Shown: positions 25,326 through 34,041, counted from the stretch's first letter. The stretch is DNA of 64,000 bases from Gallintestinimicrobium propionicum (GCF_025567525.1 NZ_JAOQJY010000011.1:56864-120863), one strand, 5' to 3'. Notes: generated by a model not told the origin, from the sequence alone. Numbers and translations are program-made.

Positions 25326-25545
25326 CAGGATTTTTTCGTATTTACAAATGCAAAATCGGCGTAAAAAGGAAGAAAAAATTGAAATATGTACGAAATGTGA
25401 ACAAAACCTTATAAAATTCATAAAATGTTTTAAAATTAGAAAAAAACTATTTACAAACCAAAAAAAAGGTGGTATCCTCACTTTCGTATTAAAGAAACGG
25501 CATAGTTTTAAAATGCCTGGTTTTGATTTAGGAGGAGAAATTATT

Positions 25546-25833
25546 ATGAAAAAGAATTTAGTAGCAGTTTTAGCAGCAGTAGTTATGACAGCATCCATGG
25601 TAGCTTGCGGCAGCGCAGCAGCTACAGAGACAACTGTTGAGACCGCAACCGTTGCAGAAGAGAGCACAGTAGCAGTTGAGTCTACTGTAGAAGAGACCAC
25701 TGTAGAAGCTACAACTGTAGAAGCTACCACAGAAGAAGCTGCAACTGAGACAGCTACCACAGAAGAAGCTACAACCGAAGCAGCTACCACAGAAGCTGCA
25801 ACTGAGACAGCTACCGAGACTGTTGCTGAGTAA
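25546..25833 (+). CDS. Small Thr/Glu/Ala-repeat lipoprotein
   Basis: A 95-residue predicted lipoprotein. The signal peptide MKKNLVAVLAAVVMTASMVACG ends in a lipobox with the lipidated Cys at 21. Everything after it is low-complexity: imperfect repeats of TTEEATTEAATTEA and VESTVEETTVEA, with no aromatic residues, so it should form an acidic, extended, disordered stalk. ATG 25546 has a very strong ribosome binding site (GGAGGAG). The gene stands alone with a terminator. Function is not recognisable; it may be a surface spacer or a decoy-type lipoprotein. Thr richness would allow O-glycosylation, which is speculation. Confidence 0.78.
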   Translation: MKKNLVAVLAAVVMTASMVACGSAAATETTVETATVAEESTVAVESTVEETTVEATTVEATTEEAATETATTEEATTEAATTEAATETATETVAE

Positions 25834-25924
25834 TTATACCCAGACAGCTTTGGTATGATGTGTTTTTCAGGCATTTGATCAGTCCTCATGTGGAAGGCAC
25901 ATCGGATAAAGGAAACGAAAAAGG

Positions 25925-25963
25925 CACCCTTTTGTATGGAAACATGCAGAAGGGTGTTTTTTT
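25925..25963 (+). terminator. Terminator of the small lipoprotein gene
   Basis: CACCCTT / AAGGGTG arms with further inner pairing, followed by a run of seven T. Confidence 0.75.
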
Positions 25964-26113
25964 GTCTTTTCTTTTCAGGTATAATAAGAAAAAAACGTTT
26001 TCACACAGCTATTTGTGCCGCAGGCGTCACAAAGTAGCCAGGATCGCAGAGCCGAACTGGAGGTTCGCCTCGCGGTTCCTTCGGCGCAAAGGGCCTGCGG
26101 AATGGAGGATTTT

Positions 26114-26683
26114 ATGAAGCTTTTGATTGTAGTAGACATGCAGAACGATTTTGTTACAGGGAGCCTTGGAACAAAGGAGGCTCAGGCGATTGTGGAAAAC
26201 GTCGTCTGCAAAATCAAAGAAACCCCGGCAGAACAGATCTATGTGACACAGGACACGCATCCGGAACAGTACCTGCAGACAAAAGAAGGACTGCATCTTC
26301 CGGTTGCACATTGCATCGAGGGAACGAATGGACATTGCCTGTGCCCGGCAGTAGAGCAGGCGCTGAAAGAAAAACAGGTGGATGCAGCGAGAAAAATTCA
26401 AAAGCCCACCTTTGGCTCCATGGAGTTGATTGAAAAACTGCGCTCGGACGAGAAAATCGTTGCGGATTCGAACCTGCAGATCGAGCTGGTCGGACTCTGC
26501 ACCGGAATCTGTATGCTCTCCAACGCGATTTTGTGTAAGGCTGCATTTCCTGAGGCAGATGTGATCGTTGATGCGGCAGCGTGTGCCTGCGTGACGCCTG
26601 CTTCTCATGATACTGCGCTGGCGGCAATGAAGCTGTGCCAGATCGAAGTAGAGAAGGAAGGGAAAGAACCCTGGAGAAATTAA
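26114..26683 (+). CDS. Isochorismatase-family cysteine hydrolase (nicotinamidase-like)
   Basis: A 189-residue cysteine hydrolase. The catalytic triad is visible as Asp in VVDMQNDFVTG (D9), Lys in QKPTFGS (~98) and Cys in GLCTGICMLSNA (~131-137). The family includes nicotinamidases, which convert nicotinamide to nicotinate, and other amidases. The metal site of true nicotinamidases (D-x-H) is represented by TQDTHPE. The start ATG 26114 follows GGAGG; earlier in-frame ATGs lie in a region without coding character. It sits between two unrelated units. Confidence 0.82.
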   Translation: MKLLIVVDMQNDFVTGSLGTKEAQAIVENVVCKIKETPAEQIYVTQDTHPEQYLQTKEGLHLPVAHCIEGTNGHCLCPAVEQALKEKQVDAARKIQKPTFGSMELIEKLRSDEKIVADSNLQIELVGLCTGICMLSNAILCKAAFPEADVIVDAAACACVTPASHDTALAAMKLCQIEVEKEGKEPWRN

Positions 26684-26705
26684 ACATAGGATCCTGACAT
26701 TTTTG

Positions 26706-26764
26706 TTGACAGAATCGAAAATGGTGCTATAATGAAATCAAACATATGAATAGTTGTTCATATG
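26706..26764 (+). promoter_or_regulatory. Promoter and ArsR-type operator of the metal efflux operon
   Basis: TTGACA (26706-26711), 16-bp spacer and TATAAT (26728-26733) form an almost perfect promoter. Ten bases downstream lies a perfect inverted repeat CATATGAA-N6-TTCATATG (26743-26764), which matches the known operator pattern of ArsR/SmtB metal-sensing repressors (ATATGAA..TTCATAT). The ArsR-type repressor is the last gene of the operon, so autoregulated, metal-inducible expression is expected. Confidence 0.85.
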
Positions 26765-26832
26765 AAAGAAAAAGCAATGGGGAACAGAAGCACCCATAGA
26801 TGCTGCAAGACAGGAAGAGAGAGGATTTTATC

Positions 26833-27051
26833 ATGAAAAAAACCTACAAAATCGACGTTGACTGCGCAAACTGTGCAAACAAGATGGAAGACGCTGCAAA
26901 GAAGACGGCAGGCGTTAAGGACGCAACGGTAAACTTCATGACCCTGAAAATGTCCGTGGAATTTGAAGAGGGTGCAGATGTAAAGACCGTTATGCAGGAG
27001 GTATACAAGAACTGCAAAAAGGTAGAGGATGACTGCGAGATCTTCCTGTAA
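26833..27051 (+). CDS. Stand-alone HMA metal-binding protein
   Basis: A 72-residue heavy-metal-associated domain protein. The metal-binding motif is DCANCANKM (Cys at 11 and 14), and the rest follows the ferredoxin-like HMA fold (AAKKTAGVKDATVNFMTLKMSVEF). ATG 26833 follows GAGAGGATTTT. It precedes a P1B ATPase that lacks its own N-terminal HMA domain, so it probably acts as the detached metal-binding domain or chaperone. An acidic C-terminus with an extra Cys (VEDDCEIFL) is unusual. Confidence 0.88.
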   Translation: MKKTYKIDVDCANCANKMEDAAKKTAGVKDATVNFMTLKMSVEFEEGADVKTVMQEVYKNCKKVEDDCEIFL

Positions 27052-27127
27052 AAGAAGACAAATCTGCAGGCTGTACCCATCATGGACAGTCTGCAGATTT
27101 GATGTTTTTACCGAAAGGGGTGAAGGC

Positions 27128-28999
27128 ATGAATAAGAAACAGAAAAAAGTATTTACCAGAATTATCGTGGCAGCAGTGCTGATGGTTGTACTGAGCCTGC
27201 TTCCGATAGATGGCTGGCTGAAATTTGTGCTGTTTATGATTCCGTATCTGGTGATCGGCCATGATATTTTGTTAAAGGCCTGGAAAGGTATTTTAAACAG
27301 ACAGGTTTTTGATGAAAACTTTCTGATGGCGGTTGCGACCATCGGCGCGATCCTTCTGGGGGATTATAAAGAGGGCGTTGCGGTTATGCTCTTTTACCAG
27401 ATCGGTGAGCTGTTCCAGAGCTATGCGGTGGGTAAGAGCCGAAGAAACATCAGTGAGCTGATGGATATCCGTCCGGATTATGCGAATATCGAAAAAGAAG
27501 ACGGAACACTGGAGCAGGTTGATCCGGATGAGGTTGAAATCGGCAGCGTGATCGTTGTACAGCCCGGAGAAAAGGTGCCGATTGACGGCGTGATCGAAGA
27601 GGGACGCACAAGCTTAAACACCAGCGCCCTGACCGGTGAGAGCCTTCCGAGGGAAGCCGGCGTTGGGGACGAAGTCATCAGCGGCTGTATCAACATGTCC
27701 GGCGTGCTGAAAATCCGGACGACAAAGGAGTTTGGCGAATCGACGGTATCGAAGATCCTGGATATGGTAGAAAATGCAAGCTCCAAAAAATCCAGATCCG
27801 AGAATTTTATTTCCAAATTTGCAAAATACTATACGCCTGCGGTCTGCTACGGCGCCCTGGCGTTGGCAATTTTACCTCCCCTTGTGCGGCTGCTGTTTCT
27901 TGGAATGACACCGGAATGGGGCGACTGGGTTATGAGGGCGCTGACCTTCCTGGTAATCAGCTGTCCGTGCGCGCTGGTCATCAGTATTCCTCTGAGCTTC
28001 TTTGCCGGAATCGGCGGTGCGAGCAACGCAGGTGTTCTGGTAAAAGGCTCCAACTATCTGGAAACGCTTTCCGAAACCAAATATGTTGTATTTGATAAGA
28101 CAGGAACCATGACACAGGGCGTGTTCGAAGTAAGCGGTGTGCATCATTCTTCCATGGATACAGAGAAGCTGTTGGAATACGCAGCGCTGGCGGAATGCCA
28201 TTCCTCCCATCCGATCAGCAAGAGCCTTAAGAAGGCATACGGCAAGCCCCTGGATCCGAGCCGTGTAACGGATGTCGAAGAGATCAGCGGCAACGGTGTG
28301 ACTGCAAAGGTGGATGGCGTGAGAGTTGCTGCAGGCAACAGCAAGCTGATGGAAAAGCTCGGTGTGGATTGTATGGAATGTCACAGCGTCGGAACCGTTG
28401 TTCACATGGCGGTGAATGGCAAATATGCCGGACATATCCTGATTTCGGATCAGATCAAGCCTCATGCAAAGGAAGCCATCGCGGCATTGAAAAAATGCGG
28501 CGTGAAAAAGACGATCATGTTGACCGGAGACCGCCGGGAGGCAGCACGTCAGGTTGCGGAAGAGCTCGGTATTGATGAGGTACACAGCGAGCTTCTGCCC
28601 GGCGACAAGGTAGCACAGGTAGAAAAGCTTCTGGATGAAAAAGGGGAAAAGGAAAAGCTTGCCTTTGTGGGAGACGGCATCAACGATGCGCCGGTGCTTT
28701 CCCGTGCGGATATCGGCATCGCAATGGGAGCACTGGGCTCGGATGCAGCGATCGAGGCGGCGGATATTGTTCTGATGGATGATGATCCGTTAAAGATTTC
28801 CAAGGCCATCAGAATTTCCAGAAAGTGCCTGAGAATCGTTTATGAAAATATTTATTTTGCAATCGGTGTTAAAGCGGTCTGCCTGATCCTCGGCGCACTC
28901 GGCATTGCGAATATGTGGGCGGCGATCTTTGCGGATGTGGGCGTTATGATTATCGCCGTGCTCAATGCGATCCGCGCCCTGAATGTGAAAAAGCTGTAA
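27128..28999 (+). CDS. P1B-type heavy-metal ATPase (Zn/Cd/Co/Pb type)
   Basis: A 623-residue metal-exporting ATPase. It has no N-terminal metal-binding domain; the first transmembrane helices begin at residue ~11. The actuator motif is LTGESLPREAG (~170), the metal-site CPC motif is ISCPCALVIS (~278), phosphorylation site FDKTGTMTQG (~323), the SSHPIS histidine-proline pair at ~358, and GDGINDAP (~515). CPC plus a C-terminal helix ADVGVMIIAVLNAIRAL resembles ZntA/CadA ATPases for divalent soft metals. ATG 27128 follows AAAGGGGTG. It works with the small HMA protein and ArsR repressor of the same operon. Confidence 0.93.
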   Translation: MNKKQKKVFTRIIVAAVLMVVLSLLPIDGWLKFVLFMIPYLVIGHDILLKAWKGILNRQVFDENFLMAVATIGAILLGDYKEGVAVMLFYQIGELFQSYAVGKSRRNISELMDIRPDYANIEKEDGTLEQVDPDEVEIGSVIVVQPGEKVPIDGVIEEGRTSLNTSALTGESLPREAGVGDEVISGCINMSGVLKIRTTKEFGESTVSKILDMVENASSKKSRSENFISKFAKYYTPAVCYGALALAILPPLVRLLFLGMTPEWGDWVMRALTFLVISCPCALVISIPLSFFAGIGGASNAGVLVKGSNYLETLSETKYVVFDKTGTMTQGVFEVSGVHHSSMDTEKLLEYAALAECHSSHPISKSLKKAYGKPLDPSRVTDVEEISGNGVTAKVDGVRVAAGNSKLMEKLGVDCMECHSVGTVVHMAVNGKYAGHILISDQIKPHAKEAIAALKKCGVKKTIMLTGDRREAARQVAEELGIDEVHSELLPGDKVAQVEKLLDEKGEKEKLAFVGDGINDAPVLSRADIGIAMGALGSDAAIEAADIVLMDDDPLKISKAIRISRKCLRIVYENIYFAIGVKAVCLILGALGIANMWAAIFADVGVMIIAVLNAIRALNVKKL

Positions 29000-29016
29000 A
29001 GAAAATGGAGAGAACC

Positions 29017-29388
29017 ATGCAGGAAAAAGAAGAACTGGAAATGGATCACTGTGAAGAAACGGAGGTTCATGAAGAACTGCTCAGGATCGTACAGGAAAAG
29101 CTTCCAAAAGAAGAAGAGCTTTATGATCTGGCGGAGCTTTATAAGGTATTTGGAGATTCTACCCGTATCCGGATTCTGTTTGTTTTGTTTGAAGCGGAGG
29201 TCTGTGTCTGCGATCTTGCAGCAGCCCTGCAGATGACGCAGTCGGCGATTTCCCATCAGCTGCGCATTTTAAAACAGAATAAACTGGTTAAAAGCAGAAG
29301 AGAAGGCAAATCCATCTTTTATTCCCTGGCGGACGGACATGTCCGCACGATCATCAATCAGGGACTGGAGCATATCGAGGAGGATTGA
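29017..29388 (+). CDS. ArsR/SmtB-family metal-sensing repressor
   Basis: A 123-residue winged-helix repressor. VFGDSTRIRILFVLFEAEVC then VCDLAAAL (~47-70) contains the CVC pair of the alpha-3 metal site seen in CadC/ArsR sensors, followed by the recognition helix QSAISHQLRILKQNKLV. An acidic, Cys/His-containing N-terminal arm (MDHCEETEVHEE) could supply further ligands, as in CadC. The ATG 29017 follows GGAGAG. Binding of metal should release it from the CATATGAA-type operator at 26743-26764. Confidence 0.9.
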   Translation: MQEKEELEMDHCEETEVHEELLRIVQEKLPKEEELYDLAELYKVFGDSTRIRILFVLFEAEVCVCDLAAALQMTQSAISHQLRILKQNKLVKSRREGKSIFYSLADGHVRTIINQGLEHIEED

Positions 29389-29409
29389 ACCGATCCTGTT
29401 GTCAGAAAG

Positions 29410-29450
29410 AAAGCACCTCAACCGATCTAAGAAAGGTTGAGGTGCTTTTG
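29410..29450 (+). terminator. Terminator of the metal efflux operon
   Basis: Perfect 14-bp arms AAAGCACCTCAACC / GGTTGAGGTGCTTT, ending in TTTTG. An A-rich left flank makes it usable by the converging degV gene as well. Confidence 0.85.
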
Positions 29451-29486
29451 CTTTTTCTGGAGGAAGATCCCCCTTAAGTTCAAAGA

Positions 29487-30332
29487 TTATTTTTCTGTAA
29501 AAAACGCCACCGCGATGGCTCCGGGACCGACATGGGTTCCGATGGCGCCTCCAATGGTTCCGATGGGCAGATGCTCAACATGCTCCTTCCAGATCTCTGC
29601 GCTGTCGGAAATGTATTTCTGCAGCAGCGCGTCGCTTAACCCGGTGTAGCCCAGGAAAAACGGCCGGGAAAAATCAATGCCGTCCTTCTGAATCTGCTGG
29701 ATCAGGAAGTTGTTGCCCTGGCGGGAGCCCCGTGCCTTACCCAGCAGTGCAACCTCACCATCCACAACGGAGACCACCGGCTTGATGGAAAGCAGGCTTC
29801 CGGCGATGGCAACGGTTTTGGAAATTCTGCCGCCTTTTTGCAGATATTCCAGGGTATCCAAAAGAGCGATCACTCGCAGATTTTCTTTTTCATGATTCAG
29901 GGTCTCTACGATGGTGTGGATATCTGTGCCGGCATCCTTCATGCGCAATGCATATTCCACGATGGCCTTTTCCCCGACGGCAACGTTTAAGCTGTCTACG
30001 ATATAAACCTCTCCGCCGGTTTCGGCTGCGGCGATGTTGGCACTCTGCCAGGTTCCGGAGAGCTTGGAGGAGATCGTAATGATCAGTGCAATGTCGCCCT
30101 GTTCATGGATTTTTCTGATTGCAGCCTCGAAGGCATAGGGGGAAGGCTGGCTGGTGGTCGGCAGCACCTGTGTTTCGATCATCTTTTCATAAAACTGTCT
30201 GTGGGTTAAGTTGACGCCGTCCAAATATTCTTCATCGCCAAAACGGATGGTCATCGGAAGGACGGTCAGGTCTGTGCGGGAGCAATCGACGATATCCGAT
30301 CCCGCGTCTGTAATAATCTGTATCTGATTCAT
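29487..30332 (-). CDS. DegV family fatty-acid-binding protein
   Basis: A 281-residue DegV protein. Members bind fatty acids and act as FakB partners of a fatty acid kinase. Family blocks seen are IITDAGSDI (~5-13), TTSQPSPYAF, ISSKLSGTWQSANIA (~91) and the C-terminal PIGTIGGAIGTHVGPGAIAVAF. The start is ATG 30332 with GGAGG 11 nt upstream; an ATG six codons earlier overlaps that ribosome binding site. No FakA kinase gene is nearby. A promoter with a palindromic operator lies upstream at 30404-30435. Confidence 0.88.
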   Translation of the reverse strand: MNQIQIITDAGSDIVDCSRTDLTVLPMTIRFGDEEYLDGVNLTHRQFYEKMIETQVLPTTSQPSPYAFEAAIRKIHEQGDIALIITISSKLSGTWQSANIAAAETGGEVYIVDSLNVAVGEKAIVEYALRMKDAGTDIHTIVETLNHEKENLRVIALLDTLEYLQKGGRISKTVAIAGSLLSIKPVVSVVDGEVALLGKARGSRQGNNFLIQQIQKDGIDFSRPFFLGYTGLSDALLQKYISDSAEIWKEHVEHLPIGTIGGAIGTHVGPGAIAVAFFTEK

Positions 30333-30403
30333 GTGATTCGTTACCTCCATTCCGCAGGCCCATTGGGCTGCGTGGCCGATCGATTTCCCAAGTCGGCCTG
30401 GAA

Positions 30404-30435
30404 AGCATAACATATATTTGTTGATGTGTCAACAA
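30404..30435 (-). promoter_or_regulatory. degV promoter with palindromic operator
   Basis: On the minus strand TTGACA (30427-30432), 17-bp spacer and TATGCT (30404-30409). The -35 box lies within a perfect 7-4-7 palindrome, TTGTTGA-TGTG-TCAACAA (30418-30435), which looks like a repressor site. No regulator can be assigned. Confidence 0.6.
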
Positions 30436-30446
30436 AGATAGAAAAG

Positions 30447-31628
30447 CTACAGCACAATCGCCCTTGTGGATTTGCGAACCTCCAGAAGAGGCGACATCAC
30501 ACGGTGTGTCACCTGCGGATCACGGGTTTCGATCTGATGTTTCAGAATCGTGCCGGCTTCTTTTCCCATCAGATATTCGGACTGACTGATGTGGGTAAAG
30601 AAATCGGGACGCTGGGATTCTACCAGCGGTTTATCAAAGGACATCAGGGAGATATCCTCAGGAACCCGGAGGTTCATTGTGGCAAACAGGCTGTAGAGAT
30701 AGGCGCAGGTAGTGGATTCTGCTGCAATAAAGGCAGTGATGCGCTCCTCCCGGATCAGCTTCATCATTTGCTTCTGATAGTGAACGTAGGGCTGATGCTT
30801 GTTGAAGAAATCCCAGATCGTAATGGAGGATTCCGGAATATTGCGTACCTCCGCTTCTTGCAAAATGCCGTCGATACGGGAGCGAACCGTGAAGGTATTC
30901 CGCCGGGCAGAAGAGACGAAGCAGATGCGCTGATGTCCGAGGGCGTGGAGATGACGCAGACAGAGTGCACCGCCGGTTTTATTGTCCCCAATGACATAGC
31001 TGGTATCCAGACGCGGAAGATTCCGGTCGATGAGGACCAGGGGATATTTCTGCAGCAGCAGATAAAGCAGCTGCTCGCTGAAAAATGGCTGATCCTGAGG
31101 AAACAGAACGATTCCGCTGATGCCGGTGTCGATACATTTTTGCAGCAGCCGGTTTTCCAGAGAAGGATTGAAGCTCTGGAAAAGGTGACAGATATAGGAA
31201 TCTATGGGAAATGCAGAAAGTATGCCATTTACCATGGATAACGAAAACTGATCGGAGAAGGACGGCAGGATGCAGGCAATCTCGGTAAAAGCAGTATCGG
31301 AGGTACTGCCTTCCTGGACAGCAGGAAGCTGCGCGGAGGCAGAAGCCGGCATCAGGACACTGGGAGCTTCCAGCGGGACCTGAGCCGCAGCAGCAAGGGG
31401 AGAAGCACTTCTGGCGACAAAGGAGCCTTTATTTGGAAAGCGGGTAATCAGACCCTCTGCCTTTAATTCGTTCAGGGCCTTGGAAACCGTAATCCGGCTG
31501 ACATTGTATTTTTGCATGAATTCCCGCTCTGTCGGCAGCTTGTCGCCCGGAAGCAGCAGGCTGTTTTCGATCTGGGAACGAACATCCTCCATGAGCTGCT
31601 GATAAAGGGGTTGATTTGTCTTTTCCAT
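30447..31628 (-). CDS. GntR-family regulator with LacI-type sugar-binding domain
   Basis: A 393-residue AraR-like regulator. Residues 1-73 form a GntR winged helix (QPLYQQLMEDVRSQIENSLL, LPTEREFMQKYNVSRITVSKALNELKAEGLITRF). After a Pro/Ala/Ser linker, residues ~108-390 form a periplasmic-binding-protein-like effector domain (IACILPSFSDQFSLSMVNGI, GISGIVLFPQD, VIGDNKTGGALCLRHLHALGH). It is divergent from the sugar transport and glycosidase locus at 32173-44614, which it most likely controls in response to a sugar ligand. Confidence 0.9.
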   Translation of the reverse strand: MEKTNQPLYQQLMEDVRSQIENSLLLPGDKLPTEREFMQKYNVSRITVSKALNELKAEGLITRFPNKGSFVARSASPLAAAAQVPLEAPSVLMPASASAQLPAVQEGSTSDTAFTEIACILPSFSDQFSLSMVNGILSAFPIDSYICHLFQSFNPSLENRLLQKCIDTGISGIVLFPQDQPFFSEQLLYLLLQKYPLVLIDRNLPRLDTSYVIGDNKTGGALCLRHLHALGHQRICFVSSARRNTFTVRSRIDGILQEAEVRNIPESSITIWDFFNKHQPYVHYQKQMMKLIREERITAFIAAESTTCAYLYSLFATMNLRVPEDISLMSFDKPLVESQRPDFFTHISQSEYLMGKEAGTILKHQIETRDPQVTHRVMSPLLEVRKSTRAIVL

Positions 31629-31655
31629 ATAAAATCCTCATTTCCGAAGTAATCC

Positions 31656-31706
31656 TTCTATATAACTTCTATATAACTTCTATTTTACTTTGCTATGTAT
31701 GCTATG
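31656..31706. promoter_or_regulatory. Tandem direct repeats upstream of the GntR regulator gene
   Basis: Three adjacent 11-bp repeats, TTCTATATAAC, TTCTATATAAC and TTCTATTTTAC (31656-31688), lie just upstream of the regulator start. They are followed by TTTGCTATG-TAT-GCTATG (31689-31706), an 18-mer nearly repeated at 31872-31889. They are candidate operators and also supply AT-rich -10 sequence for the regulator. Confidence 0.5.
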
Positions 31707-31871
31707 CTGCGGTATGCGAAAAAATCTGATAATAATAAAAAATATCCTGAAATATTTTCCTAATAGTCTGTAAAATACTATAGAAAAATGATAATTCTAA
31801 CAAAAACAATACTCTTTTCAGCACTACCTATAAAAACTATACCATGATTTGATTAGAAAGTCAAATTATGT

Positions 31872-31989
31872 TTTGCTATATTTGCTATGTTGATATCGAC
31901 ATAATTCACGTAGCGAAGTTATTCATAATTCACAAAATGGACATAATTTATTAAAAAAGGCTTGCAAAGTGAACAAAAAGTGGTAACAT
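31872..31989 (+). promoter_or_regulatory. Candidate operator and promoter of the mannoside locus
   Basis: The 18-mer TTTGCTATATTTGCTATG (31872-31889) matches 31689-31706 at 16 positions. Downstream, TTGCAA (31962-31967), a 16-bp spacer and TAACAT (31984-31989) form a modest promoter. The transcript would carry a ~180-nt leader. The rest of 31629-32172 is very AT-rich and shows no gene. Confidence 0.45.
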
Positions 31990-32172
31990 AGTATTCACAA
32001 GGGGCAAGACAAAATAAGCAAGCCTGAGATACGAATGAGATGACTGAGTACTATTTGTCATGTTTGTATTGAACGGCTGGTCTTGCAAGGGAGCGCACTC
32101 TGCATGATGGGGAAAGGACAGAGCTGCGATCGGGGAGTGATCCACCTTACGCTATAAAAAGGAGAGGAAAAC

Positions 32173-33132
32173 ATGGCAAAAGCAATTGCAAAGCCTGCCA
32201 TCAGCGCAGAGCAGAAACAGAAAAACAAGAAACAACTAAGGATACAAATAAAACGGCACTGGATGCTCTATTTGTTCCTCCTTCCCTGCATCGTCTGGCT
32301 GCTTGTATTCTGCTATGCGCCGATGGCAGGCATTGTTCTTGCTTTTAAGAACTATCGGTTTGACCTCGGAATCTTCGGAAGCGAATGGGCTGGACTCAAG
32401 CATTTCAGGAAGTTCGTTACATCACCGGAGTTCTGGATGACCATTAAGAACACTCTGGTAATCACCAGCCTGAAGCTGGTCGTCTGCTTCCCGGCACCGA
32501 TCATCCTGGCGCTTCTGTTAAATGAAGTAAAAGCAGAACGATTCAAAAAGACCGTTCAGACCCTGAGCTACCTGCCCAACTTCGTATCCTGGGTCGTAGT
32601 AGTACAGTTGATGACGACGATCTTCACACCCTACGGCGGTATCTTCAATGACATCCGTCAGATGATGGGAAAAGAAGCGATCTTCGTAATGGGTGAGAAA
32701 AATGCATTCCTTCCGCTGGTTATTTTCTCAGACCTCTGGAAGAACGTAGGCTGGGGCTCTATTGTATATCTGGCAGCCATCACCGGTGTGGATCAGGAAT
32801 TGTATGAAGCAGCATCCATTGACGGCGCAGGCCGCTGGAAATGTACCTTGCATATCACGATCCCGGAAATTTCCGTTACCATCGGCATTATGTTTATTAT
32901 GGCAGTAGGCGGCATGTTAAACGCAGGCTATGATCAGATCCTTCTGCTGCAGCAGCCGGCAAATAATCAGATCTCTCAGGTACTTGATACATACATCATT
33001 CAAACCGGTATCCGATATGGCAAGTTTGAATACGCGACGGCCATCGGCTTGTTTAAATCCGTGTTCTCTCTGATCATGGTGGCAGGTACGAACTACCTGA
33101 CCCAGAAATACGCCGAAGTAGGCTTGTGGTAA
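32173..33132 (+). CDS. ABC sugar transporter permease (LplB-like)
   Basis: A 319-residue permease of the carbohydrate-uptake type 1 family, subgroup LplB/YtcP. Six transmembrane helices start at MLYLFLLPCIVWLLVFCYAP (~34). The family motif GLKHFRKFVTSPEF (~76) and the cytoplasmic EAA loop YEAASIDGAGRWKCTLHITIP (~214-234) are clear. It pairs with the following permease and the lipoprotein at 34188. No ATPase gene is in the locus, so a shared MsmK-type ATPase encoded elsewhere is expected. Confidence 0.92.
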   Translation: MAKAIAKPAISAEQKQKNKKQLRIQIKRHWMLYLFLLPCIVWLLVFCYAPMAGIVLAFKNYRFDLGIFGSEWAGLKHFRKFVTSPEFWMTIKNTLVITSLKLVVCFPAPIILALLLNEVKAERFKKTVQTLSYLPNFVSWVVVVQLMTTIFTPYGGIFNDIRQMMGKEAIFVMGEKNAFLPLVIFSDLWKNVGWGSIVYLAAITGVDQELYEAASIDGAGRWKCTLHITIPEISVTIGIMFIMAVGGMLNAGYDQILLLQQPANNQISQVLDTYIIQTGIRYGKFEYATAIGLFKSVFSLIMVAGTNYLTQKYAEVGLW

Positions 33133-33150
33133 AAGGAGGAGGGGAAACAC

Positions 33151-34041
33151 ATGAAAATCAAAGAGTCAAGAGGCCGTAAAATATTTAAAGCTTTTAACTA
33201 CACATTCCTGGCCCTGCTGGGAATTGCAACCTTCTATCCCTTCTGGTATGTGCTGATCGCTTCCTTTAATACAGGACGTGACTTCATGCGAGGCGGCGTG
33301 TGGATCTGGCCGAGAGCCTTCACACTGGAGAACTACCAGATGGCATTTGAGGATCCGACCATCGGAACCTCCCTGCTGATCTCTGTTTCGGCAACCATCT
33401 TATCGATCGTTTTAGGATTGATCGTTACCGCACTTGCTGCCTATGCGCTGAGCATCAAGACGCTGCCAGGAAAAACCTTCATGAACTTCTTCTGGTACTT
33501 TACAACGATCTTTGGCGGCGGCATGGTTCCTTACTACATGGTGCTGCGTGACCTGAAACTGACCAGCAGCTTCTGGCTGTATGTCATTCCTGGATTATAT
33601 AGCTTTTACAACTTTGTTTTGCTGAGAAGTAACTTTGCAACGATTCCGGGAGAATTAAGAGAATCCGCACAGTTGGACGGTGCAAATGACTGGACCATCC
33701 TGAGCAGGATTTATCTTCCTCTTTCCAAGCCGATCCTGGCAACTCTGACATTGTTCATCGGTGTCGGCAAGTGGAATGACTGGTTCACAGGTGCTTACTA
33801 TCAGAGTAAAGCAGCTCTGTATCCGGCAGCTACCGTATTACAGAAGATTTTAAGCGAAGCAACTGCTTCCAGCCAGATCAAGGCAGGACAGGAAACACAG
33901 CTTGGTAATGTAACAAGCTTTACCTCCCAGTCTCTGCAGATGGCATTCGTAATGATCCTGACGATGCCCATCGTTGTGATCTATCCGTTCTTACAGAAAT
34001 ATTATGTAAAGGGCGTTATGGTAGGATCCGTCAAGGGCTGA
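33151..34041 (+). CDS. ABC sugar transporter permease (LplC-like)
   Basis: A 296-residue second permease of the same importer. Helix 1 is TFLALLGIATFYPFWYVLIA (~18), the EAA loop is RESAQLDGANDWTILSRIYLPLS (~170-192), and the C-terminus YVKGVMVGSVKG is the standard ending of LplC/YtcP-type subunits. The gene follows its partner by 18 bp with a strong ribosome binding site. Confidence 0.92.
   Translation: MKIKESRGRKIFKAFNYTFLALLGIATFYPFWYVLIASFNTGRDFMRGGVWIWPRAFTLENYQMAFEDPTIGTSLLISVSATILSIVLGLIVTALAAYALSIKTLPGKTFMNFFWYFTTIFGGGMVPYYMVLRDLKLTSSFWLYVIPGLYSFYNFVLLRSNFATIPGELRESAQLDGANDWTILSRIYLPLSKPILATLTLFIGVGKWNDWFTGAYYQSKAALYPAATVLQKILSEATASSQIKAGQETQLGNVTSFTSQSLQMAFVMILTMPIVVIYPFLQKYYVKGVMVGSVKG

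Noticed and set aside
31629..32172. Possible small genes or CRISPR in the AT-rich divergent region
   Set aside because: Repeats are 11 and 18 bp with no spacer-repeat periodicity, and no frame with a ribosome binding site was found.
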